From contig NZ_CP071139.1 of assembly GCF_017639205.1 (NCBI RefSeq), positions 1,922,001 to 1,986,000 on the forward strand: DNA of 64,000 bases, given 5' to 3'. The DNA is from Streptomyces nojiriensis (lineage in GTDB: Bacteria; Actinomycetota; Actinomycetes; Streptomycetales; Streptomycetaceae). Positions 50,369 through 60,354 of the stretch are shown piece after piece. The translations under genes and the position numbers were made by a program. The first letter of the stretch is position 1. Every line of letters starts with the position of its first letter. The notes under the pieces were generated by a model. That model had not been told where the DNA came from and did not search any database. It saw only the letters and a list, made by a program, of their open reading frames with translations.

Positions 50369-52438
50369 ATGACCCTTTCTCGACACACGCACCACAGGCG
50401 TAGGCCCCTGGCGGTCCTGTCATTGCTCCTCGCCGTGGTGGCCATGGTGCTGGGCCCCGTACCCGCTTCCGCCGCCGACCCCGGCTGGTGGAACCCGGTC
50501 GCGCGGCCCGCACCCGACTCCGACATCAACGTCACGGGCGAACCCTTCAAGGGGACCGACTCCCAGGGACGGGTCCGGGGCTTCGTCGACACGCACGACC
50601 ACCTGATGTCCAACGAGGGCTTCGGCGGCCGCCTCATCTGCGGCAAGCCGTTCTCCGAGGCGGGGGTGGCCGACGCGCTCAAGGACTGCCCCGAGCACTA
50701 CCCCGACGGCACCCTCGCGATCTTCGACTTCATCACCAAGGGCGGTGACGGCAAGCACGACCCGAACGGCTGGCCGACCTTCAAGGACTGGCCCGCCCAC
50801 GACTCGCTGACCCACCAGCAGAACTACTACGCCTGGGTCGAGCGGGCCTGGCGCGGCGGTCAGCGCGTGCTCGTGAACGACCTCGTCACCAACGGCGTCA
50901 TCTGCTCGGTCTACTTCTTCAAGGACCGCGGCTGCGACGAGATGACGGCCATCAGGCTCGAAGCGCAGAAGACCTACGACATGCAGGCCTACATCGACAA
51001 GATGTACGGCGGTCCGGGCAAGGGCTGGTTCCGGATCGTCACCGACTCCGCGCAGGCCCGCGACGTCGTCCAGCAGGGCAAGCTGGCCGTGGTCCTCGGG
51101 GTCGAGACCTCCGAGCCCTTCGGCTGCAAGCAGATCCTGGACATCGCGCAGTGCAGCAAGGCGGACATCGACCGCGGCCTGGACGAGCTGTACCGCCTCG
51201 GGGTGCGCAGCATGTTCCTGTGCCACAAGTTCGACAACGCCCTGTGCGGGGTGCGCTTCGACGAGGGCGCCCTGGGTACGGCCATCAACGCGGGCCAGTT
51301 CCTGTCGACCGGGACCTTCTGGAAGACGGAGAAGTGCACCGGTCCCCAGCACGACAACCCCATCGGGCTGGCGGCGGCCACGCCCGCGGTGCAGAGCAAA
51401 CTCCCGGCGGGGGTGGCGATCCCGTCCTACGCCGCCGACGCCCAGTGCAATACGCGCGGACTCACGGAACTCGGCGAGTACGCGGTGCGCGGCATGATGA
51501 AGCGCAAGATGATGCTCGAGGTCGACCACATGAGCGTGAAGGCCGCGGGCCGGTCCTTCGACATCATGGAGTCCGAGTCGTACCCGGGTGTGATCTCCTC
51601 GCACAGCTGGATGGACATGGACTGGACCGAGCGGGTCTACAAGCTCGGCGGCTTCATCGCCTCGTACATGAGCGGCGCCGAGGGGTTCAGCGCCGAGGCG
51701 AAGCGGACGGACGCGCTGCGCGACAAGTACAACGTCGGCTACGGGTACGGCACCGACATGAACGGCGTCGGCGGCTGGCCCGGACCGCGCGGGGCCGACA
51801 CCCCGAACCCGGTGCGCTACCCGTTCCGCAGCACCGACGGCGGCTCCGTCATCGACCGGCAGACCACCGGCTCGCGTACGTGGGACCTCAACACCGACGG
51901 CGCCGCGCACTACGGTCTGGTCCCCGACTGGATCGAGGACATCCGCCTCGTCGGCGGCCAGGGCGTCGTGGACGACCTGTTCAAGGGCGCCGAGTCCTAC
52001 CTGACCACCTGGGGGAACTCCGAGAAGCACAAGTCCGGGGTGAACCTCGCCACGGGCTCCCCGGCCTCGGCGTCGAGCGCGGAGTGGTGGAACCCCTTCG
52101 TGAACTTCTCCCCGGGCCGGGCCGTGGACGGGGACTCGGGCACCCGCTGGGCCAGCGAGTGGAACGACAACCAGTGGCTGCGCATCGACCTCGGGTCCGC
52201 GAACCGGGTGGGACGCATCACCCTCGACTGGGAGGCCGCGTACGGCAAGGCGTACCGCATCGAGGTCTCCACGGACGACACGAACTGGCAGACCGTCTGG
52301 TCCACGACCGCCAGTGACGGCGGCCTGGACACGGCACGGTTCTCCGGGGTGCCGGCCCGCTACGTCCGCATCCAGGGACTCCAACGCGGCACCAAATGGG
52401 GGTACTCGCTCCACGAGGTCGGCGTCTTCAGCAGCTGA
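50369..52438 (+). CDS. Secreted metal-dependent hydrolase with C-terminal F5/8 type C (discoidin) domain
   Basis: 689 aa. Signal peptide about residues 1-34 (ASA-A cleavage). The catalytic region has DTHDHLMSNEGF, a VDHMSVKAAG segment and ISSHSW, resembling the amidohydrolase/renal-dipeptidase superfamily metal sites. Residues about 555-689 form a carbohydrate-binding F5/8 type C domain with the conserved GSPASASS, DGDSGTRWASEW and WLRIDLG strands. Probably extracellular, bound to a polysaccharide. Substrate unknown. Confidence 0.83.
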   Translation: MTLSRHTHHRRRPLAVLSLLLAVVAMVLGPVPASAADPGWWNPVARPAPDSDINVTGEPFKGTDSQGRVRGFVDTHDHLMSNEGFGGRLICGKPFSEAGVADALKDCPEHYPDGTLAIFDFITKGGDGKHDPNGWPTFKDWPAHDSLTHQQNYYAWVERAWRGGQRVLVNDLVTNGVICSVYFFKDRGCDEMTAIRLEAQKTYDMQAYIDKMYGGPGKGWFRIVTDSAQARDVVQQGKLAVVLGVETSEPFGCKQILDIAQCSKADIDRGLDELYRLGVRSMFLCHKFDNALCGVRFDEGALGTAINAGQFLSTGTFWKTEKCTGPQHDNPIGLAAATPAVQSKLPAGVAIPSYAADAQCNTRGLTELGEYAVRGMMKRKMMLEVDHMSVKAAGRSFDIMESESYPGVISSHSWMDMDWTERVYKLGGFIASYMSGAEGFSAEAKRTDALRDKYNVGYGYGTDMNGVGGWPGPRGADTPNPVRYPFRSTDGGSVIDRQTTGSRTWDLNTDGAAHYGLVPDWIEDIRLVGGQGVVDDLFKGAESYLTTWGNSEKHKSGVNLATGSPASASSAEWWNPFVNFSPGRAVDGDSGTRWASEWNDNQWLRIDLGSANRVGRITLDWEAAYGKAYRIEVSTDDTNWQTVWSTTASDGGLDTARFSGVPARYVRIQGLQRGTKWGYSLHEVGVFSS

Positions 52439-52462
52439 TCCCGCCGAGCGGAAGACCAGGGG

Positions 52463-52500
52463 CCGGGGCCGGCCGGATCTGCTGATCCGGCCGGCCCCGG
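52463..52500. terminator. Hairpin downstream of the metallohydrolase
   Basis: 17-bp perfect arms CCGGGGCCGGCCGGATC (52463-52479) and GATCCGGCCGGCCCCGG (52484-52500), 25 bp after the stop. Confidence 0.82.
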
Positions 52501-52559
52501 CCGCAGTGGCACCACGCACCACGCACCACGCACCGCAGCACGAACCGAAAGGAACGCCC

Positions 52560-53174
52560 ATGGCACGGATGCCCTCGGCCGAGCGGCGCCGCCAGCTGAC
52601 CGAGGCCGCCATCCGCGCGATGACCCGTGACGGCGTCGCCGCGACGACGACCCGGTCGATCGCCGCCGAGGCGGGCGTGTCCCTGAGCATCTTCCACTAC
52701 TGCTTCGACTCCAAGCAGGCCCTGCTCGAATCCGTCATCGCGGCGATCACCGACCACAGCGTCGCCCTGGTGAGGGAGGCGATCCAGCCGAAGGCCACCC
52801 TCCGGGAGACCGTCCGGGCGGGCTTCCAGGCGTACTGGGACCATGTGTCCGCCCATCCGGGCGAACACATGCTCACCTACGAACTCACCCAGTACGCCCT
52901 GCGCCGCCCGGACTTCGAGCACCTGGCGCGGCGCCAGTACGAGCGGTACTGCGACACCTACACCGAACTGATCGAGCAGCTCCGGCACCACATGGCCTTC
53001 GAACTCCGCGTACCCGTGGGCGTGCTGGCCCGCTATCTGGCCGCCATGACCGACGGGCTGACGCTGAACCACCTCGTTCTCGGCGACGACAGGATCTCGG
53101 CGGACATCCTCGACGTGATCACCGACCACGTCGCGGGCCTCGTCGGCGACGACGGTCCGGAGGAGACGGCCTAG
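52560..53174 (+). CDS. TetR-family transcriptional regulator
   Basis: 204 aa, ATG with GAAAGGAAC upstream. N-terminal helix-turn-helix (about residues 8-55) has TTRSIAAEAGVSLSIFHYCFDSKQALLESV. C-terminal TetR_C domain is helical. Its target is not indicated by divergence. The upstream metallohydrolase is the nearest candidate. The TAG stop lies in the CTAG target duplication of the adjacent MITE, so the natural C-terminus may have been altered by the insertion. Confidence 0.86.
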   Translation: MARMPSAERRRQLTEAAIRAMTRDGVAATTTRSIAAEAGVSLSIFHYCFDSKQALLESVIAAITDHSVALVREAIQPKATLRETVRAGFQAYWDHVSAHPGEHMLTYELTQYALRRPDFEHLARRQYERYCDTYTELIEQLRHHMAFELRVPVGVLARYLAAMTDGLTLNHLVLGDDRISADILDVITDHVAGLVGDDGPEETA

Positions 53175-53387
53175 GCCGTCTCTTTCGGATCTTGTCGGAT
53201 GAGCCCGGGTCGTCCGGTGCGGTGCATCTCCCCCAGCTACCGCTGGGAGGTGCCCCCGGGCGGAGGGGCGCTCGTGTACTGGACGTACTCGAGTGCCCCG
53301 ACAACCTGGGGGTCCCCCCGGACGGAGTCTGGGGGATGAGGTGCCGTGCCGGGCGGGCCGGGCCCGGCAAGATCCGGAAGAGACGGC
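53175..53387. mobile_element. 213-bp MITE with 20-bp terminal inverted repeats and CTAG target duplication
   Basis: Left terminal repeat GCCGTCTCTTTCGGATCTTG (53175-53194) and right repeat CAAGATCCGGAAGAGACGGC (53368-53387) are inverted with 19 of 20 matches. CTAG flanks both ends (53171-53174 and 53388-53391). No reading frame of note inside. The size, terminal repeats and duplication fit a non-autonomous derivative of an IS5-type element. Confidence 0.82.
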
Positions 53388-55703
53388 CTAGACCTCGGCG
53401 CGTACCTGCCGGGCCGCCTCGACCAGGTTCTCCAGGGAGGCCCTGGTCTCCGGCCAGCCCCGGGTCTTCAGGCCGCAGTCGGGATTGACCCACAGCCGCT
53501 CCGCCGGGATGGCTCCCAGCCCCTTGCGCAGCAGGGCCGTCGCCTCGGACACGGAGGGAATCCGCGGCGAGTGGATGTCCCAGACGCCGGGGCCGACCTC
53601 GCGCGGGTAGCCGGCGCCCGCGAGCTCACCGGCGACCTGCATGTGGGAACGGGCGGCCTCCAGGCTGATGACATCGGCGTCGAGGTCCTCGATGGCCTCC
53701 ACGATGTCGCCGAACTCGGCGTAGCACATGTGCGTGTGGATCTGGGTGTCCGGGCGCACTCCGGCGGTGGTCAGCCGGAAGGACTCGGTGGCCCAGGCGA
53801 GGTAGGCGGCGCGGTCCGCGGCCCGCAGCGGGAGCGTCTCGCGCAGGGCGGGTTCGTCGACCTGGATGACCGCGGTGCCGGCCGCCTCCAGGTCGCCCAC
53901 CTCGTCGCGCAGGGCGAGCGCCACCTGGCGGGCGGTGTCGCCGAGGGGCTGGTCGTCGCGTACGAAGGACCAGGCGAGCATGGTCACGGGGCCGGTCAGC
54001 ATGCCCTTGACCGGCTTGGACGTCTGCGACTGCGCGTACGTGGTCCAGCCCACGGTCATCGGGTCGGGGCGGGAGATGTCGCCGGCCAGGACGGGCGGGC
54101 GGACGTAGCGGGTGCCGTAGGACTGGACCCAGCCGTGCCGGGTGGCCAGGTAGCCGGTGAGCTGCTCGGCGAAGTACTGGACCATGTCGTTGCGTTCGGG
54201 CTCGCCGTGCACCAGGACGTCGATGCCGGCCTGCTCCTGGAAGGCCAGGACCTCCCGGATCTCGGCCCGGATGCGGTCCTCGTAGCCGGCGGTGTCGATG
54301 CGCCCGGCCCGCAGGTCGGCACGGGCCGTGCGCAGTTCGGTGGTCTGCGGGAACGATCCGATCGTGGTCGTCGGAAGCGGCGGGAGCCCCAGGTGCGCCC
54401 GCTGGGCGGCGGTCCGCTCCGCGTACGGCTGCGCGCGCCGCCCGTCCGCCTCGGTGACGGCGGCGGTGCGGGCCCGGACCGCCGGATCGCGGGTGAGGGC
54501 GGAGCCGGCGCGGGAGGCCAGGTCGGCCCGGTTGGCGGCGAGTTCGGCGGCGATGGCGTCCGTCCCGAGGGCCAGGCCCCGGGCGAGCGTGGCGACCTCC
54601 GCGGTCTTCTGGCGGGCGAAGGCGAGCCAGCGCCGGACCTGCGGGTCGATGTCCCGTTCGGCGGTGGCGTCCAGCGGCACGTGGAGCAGGGAGCAGGAGG
54701 CGGCCACGTCCACCCGGCCGGCGAGCCCCAGGAGGGTGGCGAGGGTGCTGAGGGACTTCTCGTAGTCGTTGATCCAGATGTTGCGGCCGCCCACGACACC
54801 GGCGACGAGGCGCTTGCCGGGCAGGCCCCCGACGGCGGCGAGGTCGTCGAGGTTGGCGGCCGCGGCCCCGGTGAAGTCCAGGGCGAGTCCTTCGACGGGT
54901 GCCTTGGCCAGCACGGGCAGGGCCTCGCCGAGCCGGTCGAAGTAGGAGGCGACGAGCAGCTTGGGCCGGTCGGTCAGGCCGCCGAGCTCCCGGTACGCAC
55001 GGGCGGTGGCGGTCAGCTCGGCCGGGGTGCGGTCCTGCACCAGGGCGGGCTCGTCCAGTTGCACCCATTCGGCTCCGGCGGCCCGCAGGTCGGCCAGGAC
55101 CTGGGCGTAGACGGGCAGCAGCCGGTCGAGCAGGGCCAGCGGTTCGAAGTCGGCGCCGACGCCGGGGGCCGGCTTGGCCAGCAGCAGGTAGGTGACGGGT
55201 CCGACCAGGACGGGGCGGGCGGTGTGGCCCAGCCCGAGCGCTTCCGTCAGCTGGGCGACCTGCTGGGTGGAGTCGGCGGTGAAGACGGTGTCGGGGCCGA
55301 GTTCGGGCACCAGGTAGTGGTAGTTGGTGTCGAACCACTTGGTCATCTCCAGCGGGGCCACGTCCTGGGTACCGCGCGCCATCGCGAAGTACCCGTCGAG
55401 CGGGTCGGCCGCGACGGCCGCCCGGTGCCGCTCGGGTACGGCGCCGACCATCACGCTGGTGTCCAGCACGTGGTCGTAGTACGAGAAGTCGCCGGTCGGC
55501 ACCTCGGTGATGCCGGCGTCGGCGAGCTGCTGCCAGTTGCTGCGGCGCAGGTCGCGGGCGGTTGCCCGGAGGGCGTCGGCGGTGGTGCGGCCCTTCCAGT
55601 AGCCCTCGACGGACTTCTTCAGTTCGCGGTTCTGGCCCTGGCGGGGGTAGCCGTACACGGTGGCCACGGTGGGCCGTGCGGCGGCGGGGGTCGTGCGGGT
55701 CAC
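53388..55703 (-). CDS. metE: Cobalamin-independent methionine synthase
   Basis: 771 aa from GTG 55703 (AGGAGAG upstream). Two related barrels. The C-terminal catalytic barrel has the zinc ligands in HTHMCYAEF and [11 protein letters not shown] and the [12 protein letters not shown] substrate loop. Normal family length. Transfers a methyl group from 5-methyltetrahydrofolate to homocysteine without B12. A cobalamin riboswitch in its leader explains B12 repression. The last codon TAG overlaps the MITE target duplication. Confidence 0.95.
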   Translation of the reverse strand: MTRTTPAAARPTVATVYGYPRQGQNRELKKSVEGYWKGRTTADALRATARDLRRSNWQQLADAGITEVPTGDFSYYDHVLDTSVMVGAVPERHRAAVAADPLDGYFAMARGTQDVAPLEMTKWFDTNYHYLVPELGPDTVFTADSTQQVAQLTEALGLGHTARPVLVGPVTYLLLAKPAPGVGADFEPLALLDRLLPVYAQVLADLRAAGAEWVQLDEPALVQDRTPAELTATARAYRELGGLTDRPKLLVASYFDRLGEALPVLAKAPVEGLALDFTGAAAANLDDLAAVGGLPGKRLVAGVVGGRNIWINDYEKSLSTLATLLGLAGRVDVAASCSLLHVPLDATAERDIDPQVRRWLAFARQKTAEVATLARGLALGTDAIAAELAANRADLASRAGSALTRDPAVRARTAAVTEADGRRAQPYAERTAAQRAHLGLPPLPTTTIGSFPQTTELRTARADLRAGRIDTAGYEDRIRAEIREVLAFQEQAGIDVLVHGEPERNDMVQYFAEQLTGYLATRHGWVQSYGTRYVRPPVLAGDISRPDPMTVGWTTYAQSQTSKPVKGMLTGPVTMLAWSFVRDDQPLGDTARQVALALRDEVGDLEAAGTAVIQVDEPALRETLPLRAADRAAYLAWATESFRLTTAGVRPDTQIHTHMCYAEFGDIVEAIEDLDADVISLEAARSHMQVAGELAGAGYPREVGPGVWDIHSPRIPSVSEATALLRKGLGAIPAERLWVNPDCGLKTRGWPETRASLENLVEAARQVRAEV

Positions 55704-55899
55704 GGAACTCTCCTTCGCGAGCGTTCTCCTGTGGACCCGGTGCGGGGCCGAGGGCGCGAAGGGATGACGGACCGGGCGGATCCCGACCGGGTACGGGTGC
55801 GTGCGGCTGCACGTGCCCGCGGTCGTCCGCCTGATGTGTCGCCGACCCGCCCACGAGGTCACCGGGGTTTCCGTGCGCGATCGGTCGCGTACGGGCAAC

Positions 55900-56090
55900 G
55901 GGCAGGTCTTCGGACTCGCGGGCGCGTCCCGTCGTACGGATGCCGTACGAGACTCCTACTGGCCGTCGCTTCCCAGGCCCGTCCGGGCCCAGTGCGTATG
56001 ACGGCGGTCGTTCCCGCTCACCGCTGCGGGGCAGTCCCGGATTCCCACCGGGTTCCCTCTTACGACGCATCCCGCCTGGCGGACGGGGCG
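55900..56090 (-). ncRNA. Cobalamin riboswitch in the metE leader
   Basis: Read on the minus strand, the region contains the conserved core GGGAACCCGGTGGGAATCC, then GGGACTGCCCCGCAGCGGTGA (plus-strand 56024-56062). It ends in the B12-box-like CCGAAGACCTGCC (plus-strand 55901-55913). These are the landmark segments of adenosylcobalamin riboswitches. It lies about 200 nt upstream of the metE start and should lower MetE when B12 is available. Limits are approximate. Confidence 0.9.
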
Positions 56091-56327
56091 AACCAGCTGC
56101 CCGGCCAGAGTAGACGGCGTTCCCCGCCGGCGCGCGGAGTTGTCCGGCATCCGGATGCCGAGGTGAGACATCGGGGGGGCGAAATTCGGCCATGGAGTGA
56201 ATTGCGTCACTGAGGCGGGAGTTGTGTCCCCCTTGTCCGTTTACCGGATCGAACTACCCGGTCAGGGCAGTACGTTGCAGCTCTCAGCATCGAGACCGCT
56301 CGATGACCACCGGAAGACCGAGGAAGT

Positions 56328-56873
56328 ATGGCTGGACCGGTCCCGCGCTCCGCACTCGCCCTGCGCGCCGCCCTGGTGTCCGCGGTGGCATGGGGCGGCC
56401 TCACCGCGTGTGCCGCCGACGAGGAGAAGCTGCAGTACGCGACCGACTACGCGGGGCACGAACCGCTGGGCGTGGTCGGGTACCCCACCTCCGAGTCGCT
56501 GCACATCACCCAGAAGCTGATCTGGCGGCTCGCCGACGGCAAGGCCGAGCAGGTGGAGTCGCTCGCCGCCGACCCCGACGACGCGAAGGGGGACGTCGAG
56601 CGGACCGCGCGGAACTGGATCCGGTCCTTCCACGAGGGGGCCAAGGGGAAGGTGACCGCGGAGTTCTACGACGAGGGCTCCGTGCGGCAGGTCGTCGTCG
56701 TGTACTTCCACGACACGGGCCAGACCAAGTCGTTCGTGGTGCGCCTCACCGGAAGCACCGGAGAGGACGGCTGGCGCGTGACCATGCGGGAGCCGGACCC
56801 GAAGCAGGCCTCGGCATCCCCCGACTGGGTTCCGAGGACACCCGGGGCCCTCGGCTCGAAGACGGCGCGATGA
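56328..56873 (+). CDS. Putative lipoprotein (181 aa)
   Basis: Lipobox LTAC with Cys28 after a hydrophobic h-region indicates lipid attachment. Mature part is acidic and soluble, with a segment rich in Val/Tyr (RQVVVVYFHDTG) and no known catalytic motif. ATG preceded by GAGGAAG. Function unknown. Convergent with the FAD monooxygenase gene, with a hairpin between them. Confidence 0.72.
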   Translation: MAGPVPRSALALRAALVSAVAWGGLTACAADEEKLQYATDYAGHEPLGVVGYPTSESLHITQKLIWRLADGKAEQVESLAADPDDAKGDVERTARNWIRSFHEGAKGKVTAEFYDEGSVRQVVVVYFHDTGQTKSFVVRLTGSTGEDGWRVTMREPDPKQASASPDWVPRTPGALGSKTAR

Positions 56874-56905
56874 CCCGGCGCCGGTCCGGCACCGCCACGA
56901 GGTGA

Positions 56906-56945
56906 AGGGCGCCGTCCCGCGGATCACTCCGCCGGACGGCGCCCT
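56906..56945. terminator. Bidirectional hairpin between lipoprotein and monooxygenase genes
   Basis: 12-bp perfect arms AGGGCGCCGTCC (56906-56917) and GGACGGCGCCCT (56934-56945). Confidence 0.75.
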
Positions 56946-56974
56946 CGGTGTCCGCGGGCACGGGAGCGCTCGGA

Positions 56975-58687
56975 TCAGGACCGGTCCAGCAGCGTGGTCA
57001 GGACCTCGTGGAGGACCGCCGCCGGATCCGCCACCGCCTGCGCCGAGCGCCAGGCCACGAAACCGTCCGGGCGGACGAGGATCGCACCCTCCGCGGTCGT
57101 GCCGTGCACCTCGGTCCAGTCGCCGCCGTTCGCCGGGATCAGGTCGGCCTCCGGGCCCGTGCCGATCGCGTACACGTCCAGGGGCAGGCCCAGCTGTTCG
57201 GCGACGGACCGCCCCGCGGCACGCCACGGCGTGCCCTCGGAGCACAGCAGGACGAAGGAGCGCTCGTAGAGGTCCACGGTGGACTTCGGGTCCGGATCCC
57301 CCGGACCGCAGAGCCACATGTGCGGTGCGCGGCTGCCCGGATCGCCGCAGAGCCGCATCCGTTCGGGCACCACGGGCTGGTCCGGGTCGGCTCCCAGCAC
57401 CACGCCGTGGTTGTAGCGGTAGCCCATGGCCACGGAGAGGACCCCGCCCTGCCGGCCGCCGCCTCCCGGCACGGGGTCCTGCCCGGCCGCGGGCGTGGGG
57501 GCGGGCGTGGACGCCGACCCCGGGGCGGGCGTGGACATGGGCTCGGGGTCGGGCTCGTACCCCGGGTGGCTGTGCTCCGCCGACCGCGCCGAGGCGCGCT
57601 CGCTCGTCGCCCGGGCCACCGGCAGCCGCTCGGCCTCGTAGGTCTGCAGCAGCCCCGGCCCGGCCGAACCGTCCAGCACCATGGCGAGCTTCCAGGCGAT
57701 GTTGTGGGCGTCCTGGATGCCGGTGTTCGAGCCGAACGCCCCGGTGGGGGACATCTCGTGGGCGGAGTCACCGGCCAGGAAGACCCGGCCGACCGCGTAC
57801 CGCTCGGCGACCCGCTCGGCGGCGTGCCACGGGGCCTTCCCGGTGACCTCGACGTCCAGATCGGGGGCGCCGACGGCCCGGCGGATGTGCTCCACGCAGC
57901 GCTCGTCGGTGAAGTCCTCCAGCGTCTCGCCCCGGTCCGGGTGCCAGGGCGCGTGGAAGACCCACCGCTCGCCGTTGTCGACCGGCAGCAGGGCCCCGTC
58001 GGCATCGGGCTTGGTCAAATAGCACACGATGAAACGCCGGTCGCCGACCACGTGGGCCAGCATCCGGGAACGGAAGGTGATGCTCACGTTGTGGAACAGG
58101 TCCCCGGAGCCGCTCTGGCCGATCCGGAGCGCCTCCCGCACGGGGCTGCGCGGCCCGTCGGCGGCGACGAGGTAGTCCGCGCGCACCGTGCTGTGCTCCC
58201 CGGTCTCCCGGTTCTTCACGATCGCGGTGACCCCGCCCGGGTCCTGGTCGAAGGAGAGGAGTTCGGTGGAGAACCGCAGGTCGGCCCCGAGTGTGGGGGT
58301 CACGGACATCAGGACCGGCTCGATGTCGTTCTGGCTGCACAGACACCATGCCGCCGGACTGAAGCGCGCGAGCGCGCCACCCGGGTCGATTTCCTCGAAG
58401 AGCCACTCCTGGTCGTCACCGGTCAGCGAGCCGCCCTGCATGATGCCGTGGTTGTCCGCCAGGACCGAGGCGGCCTCACGGATCCGGTCCTCGACACGGG
58501 CGACCCGGAACAGTTCCATCGTCCGTACGTTGATACCGCGTCCGCGTGGGTGCATCGAGGTACCCGCGTGCTTCTCGACCACCATGTGCGGGATGCCATG
58601 CCGGCCGAGGAAGAGCGAGGTGCACAGACCCACCAGCGAGCCGCCCACGATGAGGACCGGGACGTGGTGGTCGACGTTTTCCTTCAT
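56975..58687 (-). CDS. FAD-dependent aromatic polyketide monooxygenase (TcmG/WhiE-VIII-like)
   Basis: 570 aa from ATG 58687 (GGAAG upstream). Flavoprotein hydroxylase fold: VGGSLVGLCTSLFLGRHG near residue 14, a PRGRGINVRTMEL loop, and GDSAHEMSPTGAFGSNTGIQD near residue 300. A Pro/Ser/Gly linker of about 35 residues (about 395-430) precedes a C-terminal thioredoxin-like domain, which is longer than usual. Such enzymes hydroxylate aromatic polyketides. Divergent from the ABM-SchA/CurD gene, similar to the spore pigment arrangement. Confidence 0.86.
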   Translation of the reverse strand: MKENVDHHVPVLIVGGSLVGLCTSLFLGRHGIPHMVVEKHAGTSMHPRGRGINVRTMELFRVARVEDRIREAASVLADNHGIMQGGSLTGDDQEWLFEEIDPGGALARFSPAAWCLCSQNDIEPVLMSVTPTLGADLRFSTELLSFDQDPGGVTAIVKNRETGEHSTVRADYLVAADGPRSPVREALRIGQSGSGDLFHNVSITFRSRMLAHVVGDRRFIVCYLTKPDADGALLPVDNGERWVFHAPWHPDRGETLEDFTDERCVEHIRRAVGAPDLDVEVTGKAPWHAAERVAERYAVGRVFLAGDSAHEMSPTGAFGSNTGIQDAHNIAWKLAMVLDGSAGPGLLQTYEAERLPVARATSERASARSAEHSHPGYEPDPEPMSTPAPGSASTPAPTPAAGQDPVPGGGGRQGGVLSVAMGYRYNHGVVLGADPDQPVVPERMRLCGDPGSRAPHMWLCGPGDPDPKSTVDLYERSFVLLCSEGTPWRAAGRSVAEQLGLPLDVYAIGTGPEADLIPANGGDWTEVHGTTAEGAILVRPDGFVAWRSAQAVADPAAVLHEVLTTLLDRS

Positions 58688-58833
58688 GGGTCTTCCATGC
58701 CCTGTACGAGGCCGGTTCCCTCGCTCGTTCACCCGCTTGGTTCTCTCCTCTCGCGCCGCAGGGATTACGGGACAACGATCGGTTCGGGTGGCGCCGCCCG
58801 TGGCGACCGTGTGGTCTCGAAGGAGTGTGAACG

Positions 58834-60006
58834 ATGACAACCTTGTCGGAACGGATATCCCAGTCCGCCTTCGACGGCTCGAGACTTCGGGTCGTTCTGC
58901 TGCTGGATCTGTACGACGGTGCGCAGAATCAGTTCCTGGAGGTGTACGAACATCTCCAGAAGCAGGTGTCCTCCGTCCCCGGACACATCAGCGACGAGTT
59001 GTGCCAGTCGATCGAGAACCCGTCCCAGTGGCTCATCACCAGCGAATGGGAGAGCGCACCGCGGTTCCTGGCCTGGATCAACAGCGAGGAACACGTCGCG
59101 TCGGTGCAGCCGCTGCACGGCTGCGTGCGGGACACCCGCTCGCTGCGTTTCAGCGTGCTGCGGGAGATCGGCAAGGGGCCGGGCCCCGGCTCCCACTCCC
59201 CCACCGGCCCGCCGTCCGCCGCCGCCTCTTCACCGGCCGCCGCGGACCGGGCCCGGGGCGGCCTCCAGGTCGCGCCGCGGCGCGGTGACGGCGTGGTCCG
59301 CCACGCGCTCACCTTCACCGTGAAACCCGGCAGCGAGCCGGTCGTGGCGGAGCTCCTGGCCGGGTACACGTCCCCGCAGGCCCAGGTCGACGAGAGCACC
59401 CGGCTGCGCCGCACCTCGCTGTTCATGCACGGCAACCGTGTCGTGCGGGCGGTCGAGGTCGAGGGCGACCTCCTCGCGGCCCTGCGCCATGTGGCCCAGC
59501 AGCCCGAGGTACGGGCGCTGGAGGAGGCCATCAACCCGTACCTGGAGCAGGACCGGGATCTCAGCGACCCCGGATCGGCCCGGATGTTCTTCACCCGTGC
59601 GGCGCTCCCCGCGGTGCACCATGTCGCGGCCGGCGGCCGCGAGCCCGCGGACGTCAGGCGGCACGCCCTCTTCTACCCCGCGAAGGACGGGTGCGGCATG
59701 GCGCTCGCCCGGCTGCTCGCCGGGCAGGACGAGGCGGCCGTGGACGATCCGACGAGCCCCATCGAGGGCAGCACCGTCTTCCAGCGCGACGACATCGTCG
59801 TGCGCCTCCTCGACCTGCGGGGCCCGCTCGACGCGCGGCCCGCGCTGGCCCTCGGCGTCGAGGGCGGCCACAAGGCGGCCGTGCTCGCCCGGCTGCTCGA
59901 CAGCGCCAAGGACGGCGTCCCCACCACCGACCAGGAGATCTCACGCTTCCTCGCGCGCTCTGAAATGCGCCTGATCACCGACCGGCGTGCGCCGGCCCAA
60001 GACTGA
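58834..60006 (+). CDS. ABM-SchA/CurD fusion protein of a type II polyketide pathway
   Basis: 390 aa. Residues about 20-110 form an antibiotic-biosynthesis monooxygenase-like domain (VVLLLDLYDG, WLITSEWESAPRFLAWIN). After a Pro/Ser linker (about 115-145), two repeats with RHALTFTVKPGSE and RRHALFYPAKDGCG form the SchA/CurD-like domain known from spore-pigment and curamycin clusters. Its role there is unclear; it may aid cyclisation or oxidation. Followed by the acyl carrier protein gene 13 bp downstream. Confidence 0.82.
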   Translation: MTTLSERISQSAFDGSRLRVVLLLDLYDGAQNQFLEVYEHLQKQVSSVPGHISDELCQSIENPSQWLITSEWESAPRFLAWINSEEHVASVQPLHGCVRDTRSLRFSVLREIGKGPGPGSHSPTGPPSAAASSPAAADRARGGLQVAPRRGDGVVRHALTFTVKPGSEPVVAELLAGYTSPQAQVDESTRLRRTSLFMHGNRVVRAVEVEGDLLAALRHVAQQPEVRALEEAINPYLEQDRDLSDPGSARMFFTRAALPAVHHVAAGGREPADVRRHALFYPAKDGCGMALARLLAGQDEAAVDDPTSPIEGSTVFQRDDIVVRLLDLRGPLDARPALALGVEGGHKAAVLARLLDSAKDGVPTTDQEISRFLARSEMRLITDRRAPAQD

Positions 60007-60019
60007 GGAGTTGTCCGTC

Positions 60020-60271
60020 ATGACCGCTCGACTGACCATGGAAGAACTGGCCGCCCTGATGAAGAAGGGTGCCGGCGTCACCGTCGACCCCGCGGACATG
60101 GCGAGCCGCCCCGACTCGGGCTTCGACGAGTGGGGGCTCGACTCCCTGGGACTCCTCGGCATCGTCGGTGAGCTGGAGAACCGGCACAGCCGGCCGCTGC
60201 CCGCCGACGCGGACCGCTGCAAGTCGCCGCGCGAGTTCCTCGACCTCGTCAACAGCGCCCTGGCGGCCTGA
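60020..60271 (+). CDS. Type II acyl carrier protein
   Basis: 83 aa, ATG with GAGGAG 9 bases upstream. Phosphopantetheine site is Ser42 in WGLDSLGLLG. Acidic helical protein of the normal ACP size. It follows the SchA/CurD gene, yet no ketosynthase, chain-length factor or cyclase gene is present in the window. It may serve a ketosynthase encoded elsewhere. Confidence 0.88.
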   Translation: MTARLTMEELAALMKKGAGVTVDPADMASRPDSGFDEWGLDSLGLLGIVGELENRHSRPLPADADRCKSPREFLDLVNSALAA

Positions 60272-60299
60272 CACCGACGCCCGGGAACACCGCGGACAC

Positions 60300-60330
60300 C
60301 CTCGAGACCGGCTTCGTGCCGGTCTCGAGG
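60300..60330. terminator. Bidirectional hairpin between ACP and O-methyltransferase genes
   Basis: 13-bp perfect arms CCTCGAGACCGGC (60300-60312) and GCCGGTCTCGAGG (60318-60330) with a TTCGT loop. Confidence 0.85.
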
Positions 60331-60354
60331 CGTTGGGTCCTATGCCGGCCGGCA

